A stretch of DNA of 64,000 bases from contig NZ_BMLH01000003.1 of the NCBI RefSeq assembly GCF_014645135.1, forward strand, positions 124,001-188,000. The letters are read 5' to 3'. This stretch comes from Rheinheimera tangshanensis (lineage in GTDB: Bacteria > Pseudomonadota > Gammaproteobacteria > Enterobacterales > Alteromonadaceae). The position numbers and the translations under genes are program-made. Shown here one piece after another: positions 26,869 to 34,751 of this stretch (its first letter is position 1; every line of letters begins with the position of its first letter). The notes beneath the pieces were generated by a model. It made no database searches, was not told the origin of the DNA, and saw nothing but the letters and a program-made list of their open reading frames with translations.

Positions 26869-27669
26869 ATGAGCAAATCTAGTAAATACGTATCGCACCA
26901 GTCGGATCAAGATGGCTTTATTCACTGGTCTGCTGAAGAAAATCAAATCTGGTCTGAATTAATGCAGCGTCAGTTGTCTTGCATTGAAGGGAAGGCTTGT
27001 GATGAATATCTGGATGGACTGAAAAAACTCAATCTGCCATTGGATCGTATTCCGCAGCTTGCTGAAATTAACGCAGTATTAGAGCCAGCAACAGGCTGGA
27101 AAGTCACAGAAGTGCCGGCTTTGATCAGCTTTGATCGGTTTTTCCAACTGCTAGCCAATAAAGAATTCCCGGTAGCCACTTTTATTCGAAGCAGGGAAGA
27201 ATTTGATTACCTGCAGGAACCTGATGTGTTCCACGAAATATTTGGTCACTGCGCCATGCTGACCCATCCGGCTTTTGCTGAATTTACCCATACCTATGGC
27301 AAACTGGGCTTAGCCGCCAGCAAAGAAGACCGTGTCTATCTGGCTCGTTTGTACTGGTTTACTATCGAATTTGGCTTATTAAATAGCAAAGACGGCTTAC
27401 GGATTTATGGCGGCGGTATTTTATCCTCACCTGGTGAAACTCAGTATGCTATTGGCTCAGACGTGCCAGAGCGTAAGACCTTTGATGTGGTCGATGTGTT
27501 GCGTACCCCCTACCGTATCGACATTATGCAGCCTGTGTATTTTATGATTAATTCGATTAACGATTTATTTGACGTATCCCAGTTGGATTTGATGGCGATG
27601 GTACAACAAGCCCGGACTTTGGGTTTGCATGCACCGAAATTTCCGCCTAAAGAAAAAAAGGTCAGCTAA
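26869..27669 (+). CDS. phhA: Phenylalanine 4-monooxygenase
   Basis: A 266-residue bacterial-type phenylalanine hydroxylase, with no regulatory ACT domain, as expected. It converts phenylalanine to tyrosine using tetrahydropterin and O2. The iron ligands are seen in PDVFHEIFGHCAMLTHPAFAEF (two His) and the Glu in LYWFTIEFGLL. PhhB, 27 nt downstream, regenerates the pterin cofactor. The gene is preceded by a TyrR box, a 22-bp palindrome and the dispersed element. Confidence 0.97.
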   Translation: MSKSSKYVSHQSDQDGFIHWSAEENQIWSELMQRQLSCIEGKACDEYLDGLKKLNLPLDRIPQLAEINAVLEPATGWKVTEVPALISFDRFFQLLANKEFPVATFIRSREEFDYLQEPDVFHEIFGHCAMLTHPAFAEFTHTYGKLGLAASKEDRVYLARLYWFTIEFGLLNSKDGLRIYGGGILSSPGETQYAIGSDVPERKTFDVVDVLRTPYRIDIMQPVYFMINSINDLFDVSQLDLMAMVQQARTLGLHAPKFPPKEKKVS

Positions 27670-27696
27670 AAGCGGCCAACTATAGAGAATGAGAAA

Positions 27697-28038
27697 ATGT
27701 CTGAATTAAAACAAGCCAAATGTGAAGCCTGCCGTGCCGATGCACCTAAGGTGTCGGATGAAGAATTAGCTGTGTTAATGCACCAAATCCCGGACTGGAC
27801 TCCAGTAGTACGTGACGGCATTTTGCAATTGGAGCGTGAGTTTAAGTTTAAGAACTTTAAACTGGCATGGGCGTTCCATCAGAAGGTAGCGCAGTTAGCG
27901 GAAGATGAAGGTCATCACCCGGCTTTATTGTTGGAGTGGGGCAAGTTAACCGTCACCTGGTGGTCACACTCAATCAAAGGCCTGCATAAAAACGATTTTA
28001 TCTGCGCCGCTAAAACGGATGCCTTGTTAGTTTCTTAA
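27697..28038 (+). CDS. phhB: Pterin-4a-carbinolamine dehydratase
   Basis: A 113-residue protein with the family signature [33 protein letters not shown], containing the paired histidines of the active site. It dehydrates 4a-hydroxytetrahydropterin so that the cofactor of PhhA can be recycled. A GAGAATGAGAAA region precedes the ATG. It is co-transcribed with phhA and closed by a strong terminator. Confidence 0.96.
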   Translation: MSELKQAKCEACRADAPKVSDEELAVLMHQIPDWTPVVRDGILQLEREFKFKNFKLAWAFHQKVAQLAEDEGHHPALLLEWGKLTVTWWSHSIKGLHKNDFICAAKTDALLVS

Positions 28039-28051
28039 CACCGACCTTTAT

Positions 28052-28075
28052 GGCCTGCTTCTGCAGGCCTTTTTC
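28052..28075 (+). terminator. Rho-independent terminator of phhAB
   Basis: GGCCTGC-TTCT-GCAGGCC followed by TTTTTCC. Confidence 0.9.
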
Positions 28076-28130
28076 CTTATTGCATCCTATAACTTCTATA
28101 TCTCCCATATCCCAAGGGGTTGTGCATATT

Positions 28131-28148
28131 TCTTTACAAATAATACTG
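28131..28148 (+). promoter_or_regulatory. TyrR box in the tyrR promoter region
   Basis: TGTGCA-TATTTC-TTTACA matches TGTAAA-N6-TTTACA at 10 of 12 positions, 64 bp before the tyrR start. This suggests autoregulation, as known for tyrR in E. coli. Confidence 0.65.
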
Positions 28149-28211
28149 GTCTGCCCGAACCTCTTTACCGTATGATTGGAATCAAGCAAAAGCATAAGGT
28201 GGTTTTGTATC

Positions 28212-29774
28212 ATGAGGTTAGAAATTCATTGCCAGGACCGGCTGGGGATCACCCAGGAAGTGTTAAATATCCTGGTGAGTTATCAGTTGGATTTACGCGG
28301 TATCGAGGTGGATCCAGCCCTTGGCCGGATTTTTGTATCCTTCCCAACGGTCGAGTTTGAGAAGTTTCAGGAGCTGATGGCGAAAATCCGCCGCATTACA
28401 GGTGTGGATGATGTCAAAACCACAGCTTTTATGCCATCCGAGCGCGAACACAATGAGCTCAGCACCTTATTACGCACTTTGCCTGATGGCATTATTGCAA
28501 TAGATACTCGTGCTAATGTCACCATTATTAACGAAGCGGCGCTTGAAGCTTTGTCGATGGAGCGCAGTGCTATTGAAGGTCAATCCCTGACTGCTATGGT
28601 CAAAGGTTTTAACTTAAGTCGTTGGCTGGAAAGTGAGGATGTACTGGCGCAAACCCGCAGAGTCGAGATCCAAAACAAACGTTTTATCGCCGATTTATTG
28701 CCTGTGCTGGTACCGGATGATTCTGGCAAAGATATTCTGGCTGGCGCTGTACTGAACTTAAAATCTGAAAGTCGGTTAGGCGAGCAGATGGTGGTGTTTA
28801 AAAAAGGCGATCAGGAAAGCTTTAATAACTTACATGCCCACAGCAATTTAATGCGCAAAGTGGTGCGTGAAGCCAAGAAAATGGCTCAGCTGGATGCCCC
28901 TATTTTGATTATGGGGGAAACTGGCACGGGTAAAGAAGTATTAGCCCGAGCTTGTCATGCTGCCAGCAGCAGAACAGGCAAACCTTTTTTAGCAGTCAAC
29001 GTGGCTGCTATGCCGGATTTAGTGGCTGAGTCTGAGCTTTTTGGTCATGGTCCCAATGCTTTTCCTGGCGCCAGTGAGGCCAAGAAAGGTATTTTCGAGC
29101 AGGCCAATAAAGGCACCGTTTTCCTTGATGAAGTCGGGGAGATGTCGCGTGAGCTGCAAACTAAGCTTATTCGCTTTTTGCAGGATGGCAGTTTCCGCCG
29201 TGTCGGTGATGAAAACGAAGTCAAAGTCGATGTGCGGGTGATTTGTACCACGCAAAAAGACTTACCCACTATGGTGCAGGAAGGCAAATTTCGTGAAGAC
29301 TTGTTCTATCGTCTTAACGTACTGACGCTAAACTTACCGCCATTGCGGGAGCGTAAGCAGGATGTTGTGCCTTTGGCTGAGTTTTTTATTGCCCGTTTTG
29401 CTGCTCGTTTAGGCCGCAAAGCCCCCAAATTAACCGATTCCTGTGCCAATTTCCTGCAGCACTACCCCTGGCCAGGTAATGTGCGCCAGTTAGAAAATGC
29501 CTTGTACCGGGCCGTCACTTTGCTCGAAGGCTATGAGCTGGACAAAGAGCATATGCAGCTGCCAAGCTACACCAGTGACTTTGGTTATCTGGAAAAAGAC
29601 TTTGACGGTACTTTGGATGAAGCGGTGCGAAATTTTGAGGCTGATTTGCTCAGGAAGCTCTATCCGGCTTATCCAAGTTCACGTCAATTGGCGAAAAAAC
29701 TAGGGTTAAGTCACACCGCTGTCGCCAATAAACTGCGCGAATACGGTATTAACCGCAAGAGCGTAAAAATTTAG
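28212..29774 (+). CDS. tyrR: TyrR/PhhR-family regulator of aromatic amino acid metabolism
   Basis: A 520-residue regulator. The ATG at 28212 gives the E. coli-like N-terminus MRLEIHCQDRLGIT; the in-frame start 36 nt upstream is rejected. Domains: ACT (1-70), PAS (about 78-180), AAA+ from about 200 (GETGTGKE; GTVFLDEVGEMS) and a C-terminal helix-turn-helix (SRQLAKKLGLSHTAVANKLREYG). The loop that in sigma-54 activators reads GAFTGA is NAFPGA here (282-287); E. coli TyrR has lost it entirely. It therefore probably acts with sigma-70, sensing Tyr or Phe. TyrR boxes lie before phhA and before this gene. Confidence 0.93.
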   Translation: MRLEIHCQDRLGITQEVLNILVSYQLDLRGIEVDPALGRIFVSFPTVEFEKFQELMAKIRRITGVDDVKTTAFMPSEREHNELSTLLRTLPDGIIAIDTRANVTIINEAALEALSMERSAIEGQSLTAMVKGFNLSRWLESEDVLAQTRRVEIQNKRFIADLLPVLVPDDSGKDILAGAVLNLKSESRLGEQMVVFKKGDQESFNNLHAHSNLMRKVVREAKKMAQLDAPILIMGETGTGKEVLARACHAASSRTGKPFLAVNVAAMPDLVAESELFGHGPNAFPGASEAKKGIFEQANKGTVFLDEVGEMSRELQTKLIRFLQDGSFRRVGDENEVKVDVRVICTTQKDLPTMVQEGKFREDLFYRLNVLTLNLPPLRERKQDVVPLAEFFIARFAARLGRKAPKLTDSCANFLQHYPWPGNVRQLENALYRAVTLLEGYELDKEHMQLPSYTSDFGYLEKDFDGTLDEAVRNFEADLLRKLYPAYPSSRQLAKKLGLSHTAVANKLREYGINRKSVKI

Positions 29775-29803
29775 ATACGTATTGTGTGATTTGCTCTACA
29801 AAT

Positions 29804-29837
29804 CAAAGGCCTTAAAGCTCGTTTTAGGGCCTTTTTG
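29804..29837 (+). terminator. Rho-independent terminator of tyrR
   Basis: AAAGGCCTTAAA pairs with TTTTAGGGCCTTT (one G-U) and runs into TTTTT. Confidence 0.85.
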
Positions 29838-29864
29838 CTTCATATTTCAGCAAAATGATGTTTT

Positions 29865-29882
29865 TGTCAGGTTTTTTGTACA
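29865..29882 (+). promoter_or_regulatory. Weak TyrR-like box upstream of hppD
   Basis: TGTCAG-GTTTTT-TGTACA keeps only part of each half-site. It lies 108 bp before hppD. A short palindrome TTTTGTACAAAA overlaps it. Confidence 0.35.
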
Positions 29883-29990
29883 AAACAGACCTTTTTTAGC
29901 CTTTTAGTCATCCTTCAGGCCTCTCTTCCTTTTTTATCCGGCAAGCGCAAGATAAGCACAAACTTGCATTATTTTTGTCTGGAGACTTTT

Positions 29991-31055
29991 ATGTTTGACC
30001 CTATTAACCCTTTGGGCACCGATGGTTTTGAATTTGTTGAATACACCGCAGCGACAGAGCAGGGTATTGCAGATCTGAAGCAGCTGTTTAAATCATTGGG
30101 CTTTACTGAAGTCGCCAAACACCGCTCGAAAGAGGCCTGGTTATACAAACAAGGTGATGTGAATTTTATTGTGAACGGTCAGCCAAATTCCCAAGCTGAG
30201 CAGTTTGCCGCAGAACACGGCCCAAGCGTTTGTGCTATGGCGTTTCGCGTGAAAGACGCAGCTGAAGCCTTAACACATGCTATTGCTAACGGTGCTAAGC
30301 CGTATCAGAATCAGGTCGGCCCTATGGAGCTGAATATCCCTGCTGTGTACGGTATCGGCAGCAGCCTGCTGTATTTTGTTGACCGTTATGGCCAAAACTC
30401 AGTGTACGACGTGGATTTCAAATTCCACGATAACTGGCAAGCTGAAATGGCAAAAAACCAGGTTGGATTAGAAGTCATTGACCACCTGACGCACAACGTC
30501 CGCCGTGGCAATATGGCCGTGTGGGCTGGTTTTTATGAGCGTATAGGTAACTTCCGCGAAATCCGTTATTTTGATATTGAAGGCAAGCTGACGGGCTTAG
30601 TGTCTAAGGCGATGACAGCGCCATGTGGCAAAATTCGTATTCCAATCAACGAGTCTTCGGATGATAAATCTCAAATTGAAGAATTTATCCGCGAATACAA
30701 AGGCGAAGGTATTCAGCATATCGCCCTGACCACAGATAATATTTACGAGACGGTGCGAACCCTGCGCCAACGTGGTATGGATTTTATGCCAACGCCTGAT
30801 ACTTATTATGAGCGTGTGAACGCCCGTGTAGAGGGGCATACTGAAGATCTGGAACAGTTAAAACAGCTGCGTATTCTGATTGACGGTGCCCCGATGAAAG
30901 ACGGTATTTTATTGCAGATCTTTACCCAAACTGTGATTGGCCCAGTATTCTTTGAAATCATCCAGCGTAAAGGCAATGAAGGTTTTGGCGAAGGCAACTT
31001 TAAAGCTCTGTTTGAATCCATTGAAGAAGATCAAATTCGCCGTGGAGTGATTTAA
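29991..31055 (+). CDS. hppD: 4-Hydroxyphenylpyruvate dioxygenase
   Basis: A 354-residue Fe(II) dioxygenase of the VOC superfamily that turns 4-hydroxyphenylpyruvate into homogentisate. Predicted iron ligands are His165 (VIDHLTHNV), His243 (GIQHIALTTDNI) and Glu322 (VFFEIIQRKG). The ATG at 29991 follows CTGGAGAC; an in-frame TTG 27 nt upstream gives residues unlike the family. It is the first gene of hppD-hmgA-fahA, 2 nt before hmgA. Confidence 0.97.
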   Translation: MFDPINPLGTDGFEFVEYTAATEQGIADLKQLFKSLGFTEVAKHRSKEAWLYKQGDVNFIVNGQPNSQAEQFAAEHGPSVCAMAFRVKDAAEALTHAIANGAKPYQNQVGPMELNIPAVYGIGSSLLYFVDRYGQNSVYDVDFKFHDNWQAEMAKNQVGLEVIDHLTHNVRRGNMAVWAGFYERIGNFREIRYFDIEGKLTGLVSKAMTAPCGKIRIPINESSDDKSQIEEFIREYKGEGIQHIALTTDNIYETVRTLRQRGMDFMPTPDTYYERVNARVEGHTEDLEQLKQLRILIDGAPMKDGILLQIFTQTVIGPVFFEIIQRKGNEGFGEGNFKALFESIEEDQIRRGVI

Positions 31056-31057
31056 TT

Positions 31058-32200
31058 ATGCGTAAATGGGCATCTTTTCCGCTAAAAGAAGGTGAAGTTT
31101 CCCGTCAGGCTCATGCTGATTTTCCAGACAGAGCCATCTATGAGCGTGAAGTGGGTCGTAGTGGCTTTTTTGGCCCAGCCACCCATTTCCATCATACCCA
31201 CGCCCCAACGGGCTGGAGTGACTGGGAAGGGCCGTTAAAACCACGTTTGTATAACTTTAACGACATAGCGGGAAATCACAACGTATCGCCATGGCAAGTG
31301 CCGACTTTATTGCACAATGCACATTGTAAAATGCGTACCTGGCGTTTAACAGAGTCGATGGATTATCTGGTGCGCAATGCCGACGGTGACGAGCTGCTGT
31401 TTGTCCACGAAGGTGCGGCGGAGCTTTTTTGTGACTATGGTCATTTAAGCTTGCGTGATGGTGATTATGTGGTGATCCCACGTTCCACTATGTGGCGTTT
31501 AGAAGTGACAGAGCCATTGTTTTTGTTGATGATTGAAGCCACCAACGATTCTTTCCAGTTACCGGAAAAAGGTCTGGTTGGCAATCATGCCATTTTTGAT
31601 GCGGCGATGATTGACACACCAAAAATAGATGAAGCGTTCAAAGCTCAGTACAGCGAGCAGCAAAGCCGGGTACAGGTGAAACGTCACGGTGAGGTGTCGC
31701 AAATTACGTACCCTTACAATCCGCTGGATGCGATTGGCTGGCACGGTGATTTGGCGGTGATGCGGATTAACTGGCGGGATATCCGGCCTTTAATGAGCCA
31801 CAGGTATCACTTACCGCCGTCAGCTCATACTACTTTTGTTGCACAGCGTTTTGTGGTCTGTACTTTTGTACCTCGCCCTATTGAAAGCGATCCGGGCGCA
31901 TTAAAAGTGCCGTTTTATCATAACAATGACGATTACGACGAAGTGCTGTTTTACCATGCTGGTGATTTTTTCAGCCGTGACAATATTGAGCGTGGCATGG
32001 TGACTTTCCACCCTGCAGGCTTTACCCATGGGCCTCATCCCAAAGCCTTTGCTGCGGGCCGTGAGTACAAGAAGAAATTTACCGATGAAGTGGCCGTGAT
32101 GCTGGACACCCGCGATGCACTTTTTGTCGGGGACGCCGCTTTAGCCACTGAAAACCCGGACTATGTGAATAGCTGGAAAATCAAACCGGCCAGTGTGTAA
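31058..32200 (+). CDS. hmgA: Homogentisate 1,2-dioxygenase
   Basis: A 380-residue cupin dioxygenase that opens the ring of homogentisate to maleylacetoacetate. Recognisable parts are GFFGPATHFHHTHAPTGWSDWEGPLKPRLYNF near the N-terminus and VTFHPAGFTHGPHPKAFAAG with the metal-site histidines near residue 320. It is the shorter form (about 380 residues, against about 430 in Pseudomonas and animals). It lies 2 nt after hppD and 9 nt before fahA. Confidence 0.93.
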   Translation: MRKWASFPLKEGEVSRQAHADFPDRAIYEREVGRSGFFGPATHFHHTHAPTGWSDWEGPLKPRLYNFNDIAGNHNVSPWQVPTLLHNAHCKMRTWRLTESMDYLVRNADGDELLFVHEGAAELFCDYGHLSLRDGDYVVIPRSTMWRLEVTEPLFLLMIEATNDSFQLPEKGLVGNHAIFDAAMIDTPKIDEAFKAQYSEQQSRVQVKRHGEVSQITYPYNPLDAIGWHGDLAVMRINWRDIRPLMSHRYHLPPSAHTTFVAQRFVVCTFVPRPIESDPGALKVPFYHNNDDYDEVLFYHAGDFFSRDNIERGMVTFHPAGFTHGPHPKAFAAGREYKKKFTDEVAVMLDTRDALFVGDAALATENPDYVNSWKIKPASV

Positions 32201-32209
32201 GGATTAAAA

Positions 32210-33226
32210 ATGAAGTTAGCAAGTTTGAAAAATGGCCAGCGTGATGGCCAGCTCGTGGTTGTCAGCCGTGATTTAACCCGTTGTATGGCAGTGCCTGCTA
32301 TTGCAACCACTATGCAACAGGCGCTGGATCACTGGTCTGTGGCCGCGCCACAGCTATCAGAAGTCTATCAGGCGCTGAACAGTGGTTCTGTGCAGGGCGA
32401 ACAAGCTTTTGATCAAGCGCGGTGTGAATCCCCATTGCCACGCGCTTATCAGTGGGCCGATGGCAGTGCTTATGTTAATCATGTTGAGCTGGTACGCCGT
32501 GCCCGTAACTCGGAAATGCCGCCGAGTTTCTGGACTGATCCTTTGATGTATCAGGGCGGCTCAGATGATTTTATTGGCCCACGCGATCAGATTGAAGTCG
32601 TCAGCGAAGACTATGGCATTGATTTTGAAAGCGAAGTCGCCGTGATCACTGATGACGTGCCTATGGCGGTCAGCGCAGAAGAGGCACGGCATAAAATCCG
32701 TCTGGTGATGCTGGTGAACGACGTATCGTTACGGGGGTTAATTCCAAATGAACTGGCCAAAGGCTTTGGTTTCTTTCAATCAAAACCTGCGTCTGCGTTT
32801 AGCCCTGTGGCTGTGACACCGGATGAATTAGGCGCAGACTGGCAGGATGCGAAATTACATTTACCTTTAGTCTCGCATTTAAACGGTAAGCTGTTTGGCA
32901 AACCCAATGCCGGTGTCGATATGACTTTTGATTTTGGTCAGTTAGTGGCTCATGCGGCGAAAACCCGTAATTTAGGTGCGGGTGCTGTGATTGGTTCTGG
33001 CACAGTGTCGAATAAACAAGGCACTGACTACGGCACTTCTATTGATGAAGGGGGCTTAGGTTACAGCTGTATCGCTGAAATCCGTATGATTGAAACTATC
33101 CGCGATGGCGCACCTAAAACTTCTTTTATGAAGTTTGGTGACAGCATCCGGATTGAAATGCTGGATAAAAGCGGCCAATCCATCTTTGGTGCTATAGAGC
33201 AAAACGTAGTGAAATACCGAGCTTAA
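32210..33226 (+). CDS. fahA: Fumarylacetoacetate hydrolase family protein
   Basis: A 338-residue FAH-fold hydrolase, the last step of tyrosine degradation (fumarylacetoacetate to fumarate and acetoacetate). Conserved elements are YVNHVELVRRARNSEMPPSFWTDPLMYQGGSDDFIGP, the metal-binding acidic segment GIDFESEVAVITDDV and NDVSLRGLIPNELAKGFGFFQSKPASAFSP. The genomic position between hmgA and maiA fixes the substrate better than the fold does. It is followed by a terminator. Confidence 0.93.
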   Translation: MKLASLKNGQRDGQLVVVSRDLTRCMAVPAIATTMQQALDHWSVAAPQLSEVYQALNSGSVQGEQAFDQARCESPLPRAYQWADGSAYVNHVELVRRARNSEMPPSFWTDPLMYQGGSDDFIGPRDQIEVVSEDYGIDFESEVAVITDDVPMAVSAEEARHKIRLVMLVNDVSLRGLIPNELAKGFGFFQSKPASAFSPVAVTPDELGADWQDAKLHLPLVSHLNGKLFGKPNAGVDMTFDFGQLVAHAAKTRNLGAGAVIGSGTVSNKQGTDYGTSIDEGGLGYSCIAEIRMIETIRDGAPKTSFMKFGDSIRIEMLDKSGQSIFGAIEQNVVKYRA

Positions 33227-33244
33227 TGAGGGTAGATTGATAAG

Positions 33245-33283
33245 GCCAGTCGTTTGACCTGAATGGGACGACTGGCTTTTTTG
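33245..33283 (+). terminator. Rho-independent terminator between fahA and maiA
   Basis: GCCAGTCGT pairs with ACGACTGGC and is followed by TTTTTTG. maiA starts 23 nt later, so it depends on read-through or a start site inside this short gap. Confidence 0.85.
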
Positions 33284-33305
33284 TATCTGTGTTACAAGGA
33301 CTGAG

Positions 33306-33947
33306 ATGATGAAATTACACGGTTACTGGCGCTCAAGCGCCGCCTACAGAGTGCGTATTGCACTGAATTTAAAAGGGCTGCAGGTCGAGCATTGCCCTGT
33401 CCACCTGGTTAATAATGGCGGAGAGCAACACAGTGCTGGTTATCAGTTGCTTAATCCATCAGAACTGGTACCTACGCTTGAAGAAGGTGAGTTGAGTCTG
33501 AATCAATCTTTGGCCATTATTCAGTATCTGGAAGACAGTTACCCGCAAGCGCCTTTGTATCCGGAAGAACCAGCGCAAAAAGCGGCAGTGATGGCTTTTG
33601 CATTAGATATCGCCTGCGATATTCACCCTTTGAACAACTTACGTGTGTTGCAGTACCTGACAGGGCCTTTGGCTTTGTCTGAAGCACAAAAAATGCAGTG
33701 GATAAAACACTGGCTGGCGGTGGGTTTTATTGCTCTGGAGAAACGATTGCAGTTAACGGCAGGATGTTATTGTTTTGGTGATACAGTGACAGTCGCGGAT
33801 CTGTGTTTAGTACCACAAGTCTATAACGCCTTACGTTTTCAATTACAGATGACGGATTATCCTCTGATCACTGCCATTTATCAGCGTTGTAATCAGCTGG
33901 AAGCCTTTCAAAAAGCCGCTCCTGAGCAGCAAGTGGACGCAGTTTAA
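33306..33947 (+). CDS. maiA: Maleylacetoacetate isomerase (zeta-class GST)
   Basis: A 213-residue glutathione transferase of zeta type, which isomerises maleylacetoacetate to fumarylacetoacetate with glutathione. The signature YWRSSAAYRVRIALNLKGL holds the catalytic serine-rich motif, and the thioredoxin-fold LNPSELVPTLEEGELSLNQSLAIIQYLE binds GSH. Two adjacent ATGs (33306 and 33309) are possible starts. It completes the phenylalanine and tyrosine route. Confidence 0.95.
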   Translation: MMKLHGYWRSSAAYRVRIALNLKGLQVEHCPVHLVNNGGEQHSAGYQLLNPSELVPTLEEGELSLNQSLAIIQYLEDSYPQAPLYPEEPAQKAAVMAFALDIACDIHPLNNLRVLQYLTGPLALSEAQKMQWIKHWLAVGFIALEKRLQLTAGCYCFGDTVTVADLCLVPQVYNALRFQLQMTDYPLITAIYQRCNQLEAFQKAAPEQQVDAV

Positions 33948-34007
33948 GTCGCCTCGTTTGACTGTTTTTGTTACTCTGCGATTATCGATGTAGTGGGAGA
34001 GCGTAGT

Positions 34008-34211
34008 ATGATGAAACTGCCTAAAAAACCTGTCAATGCAGTGCTATTTTATATAGGGACTTTGGGGTTGCTGACTCAGGTGCTACTGAGTTTCTATCTG
34101 CTCACACAGGGCCGTACTATGGATTGGCACTGGTGGTTTCATTGGATGGCCCCCACACTGTGTCTGTTGTGGGGGATAGTTCCAGCTTTGCAATTGCAAA
34201 AAGAGGATTAG
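34008..34211 (+). CDS. Small hypothetical membrane protein
   Basis: A 67-residue protein with two hydrophobic helices (AVLFYIGTLGLLTQVLLSFYLL; WWFHWMAPTLCLLWGIVPAL) joined by a short loop. The ATG at 34008 follows GGGAGA at 8 nt; a GTG 15 nt upstream is possible. I do not recognise the family. It is convergent with the next gene. Confidence 0.6.
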   Translation: MMKLPKKPVNAVLFYIGTLGLLTQVLLSFYLLTQGRTMDWHWWFHWMAPTLCLLWGIVPALQLQKED

Positions 34212-34228
34212 CCTCAGCTATTGCGGGC

Positions 34229-34717
34229 CTAGCGGCCAGGGGTATACATACCTTCAATCCGCACTTCGCTGACGCCGTCTTTCGTAAAGTAAAATTTAAT
34301 TTGCGCCATATTTTTATGAAAAAAATAGGCCGTATTGTCAAACATCAGCACATAACCACCACGAGCCTTTTCTTTATATTTAGGATCGGTGTTTTTAGTT
34401 AGTTTAAAGCTGTGTTTACCCAAGGTCCATTCAAAGCCCTGCAAAGGTTGATTGAGCCAATCCGTCACCCAAATTTGTTCTTCCTGATGCAGAACCAGAG
34501 CCAGGGTATATTTATCCGGTAACTCAGCGACTTCGACTTCCTGAACTCCGGCTTGAAATACTTCGGTGCCATTTTTCTGAGTAAAAGCAAAGCCAAAGTG
34601 CAGACTTTGTTTGCTGCCATCCAGTAACACCAACTGACCATGCCCTGGCAGAGTAAAATAGGCCCAGGATACTGGAGCCCATAGCAACAAGATTAACGAC
34701 AGGCCAGATTTAACCAT
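34229..34717 (-). CDS. Hypothetical exported protein
   Basis: A 162-residue protein with a signal peptide (MVKSGLSLILLLWAPVSWAYF, cleavage probably after SWA). The ATG at complement 34715-34717 follows GAGGT; an in-frame TTG 12 nt upstream is rejected. The mature part is beta-rich (GHGQLVLLDGSKQSLHFGFAF; YVLMFDNTAYFFHKNMAQIKFYF). The opening recalls DUF2057/YccT-type proteins, but the match is too weak to assign. It lies 34 nt after mltD on the same strand and may be co-transcribed. Confidence 0.65.
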   Translation of the reverse strand: MVKSGLSLILLLWAPVSWAYFTLPGHGQLVLLDGSKQSLHFGFAFTQKNGTEVFQAGVQEVEVAELPDKYTLALVLHQEEQIWVTDWLNQPLQGFEWTLGKHSFKLTKNTDPKYKEKARGGYVLMFDNTAYFFHKNMAQIKFYFTKDGVSEVRIEGMYTPGR

Positions 34718-34751
34718 GCAACACCTCAACCCTATTTACGACCCTAGTCTG

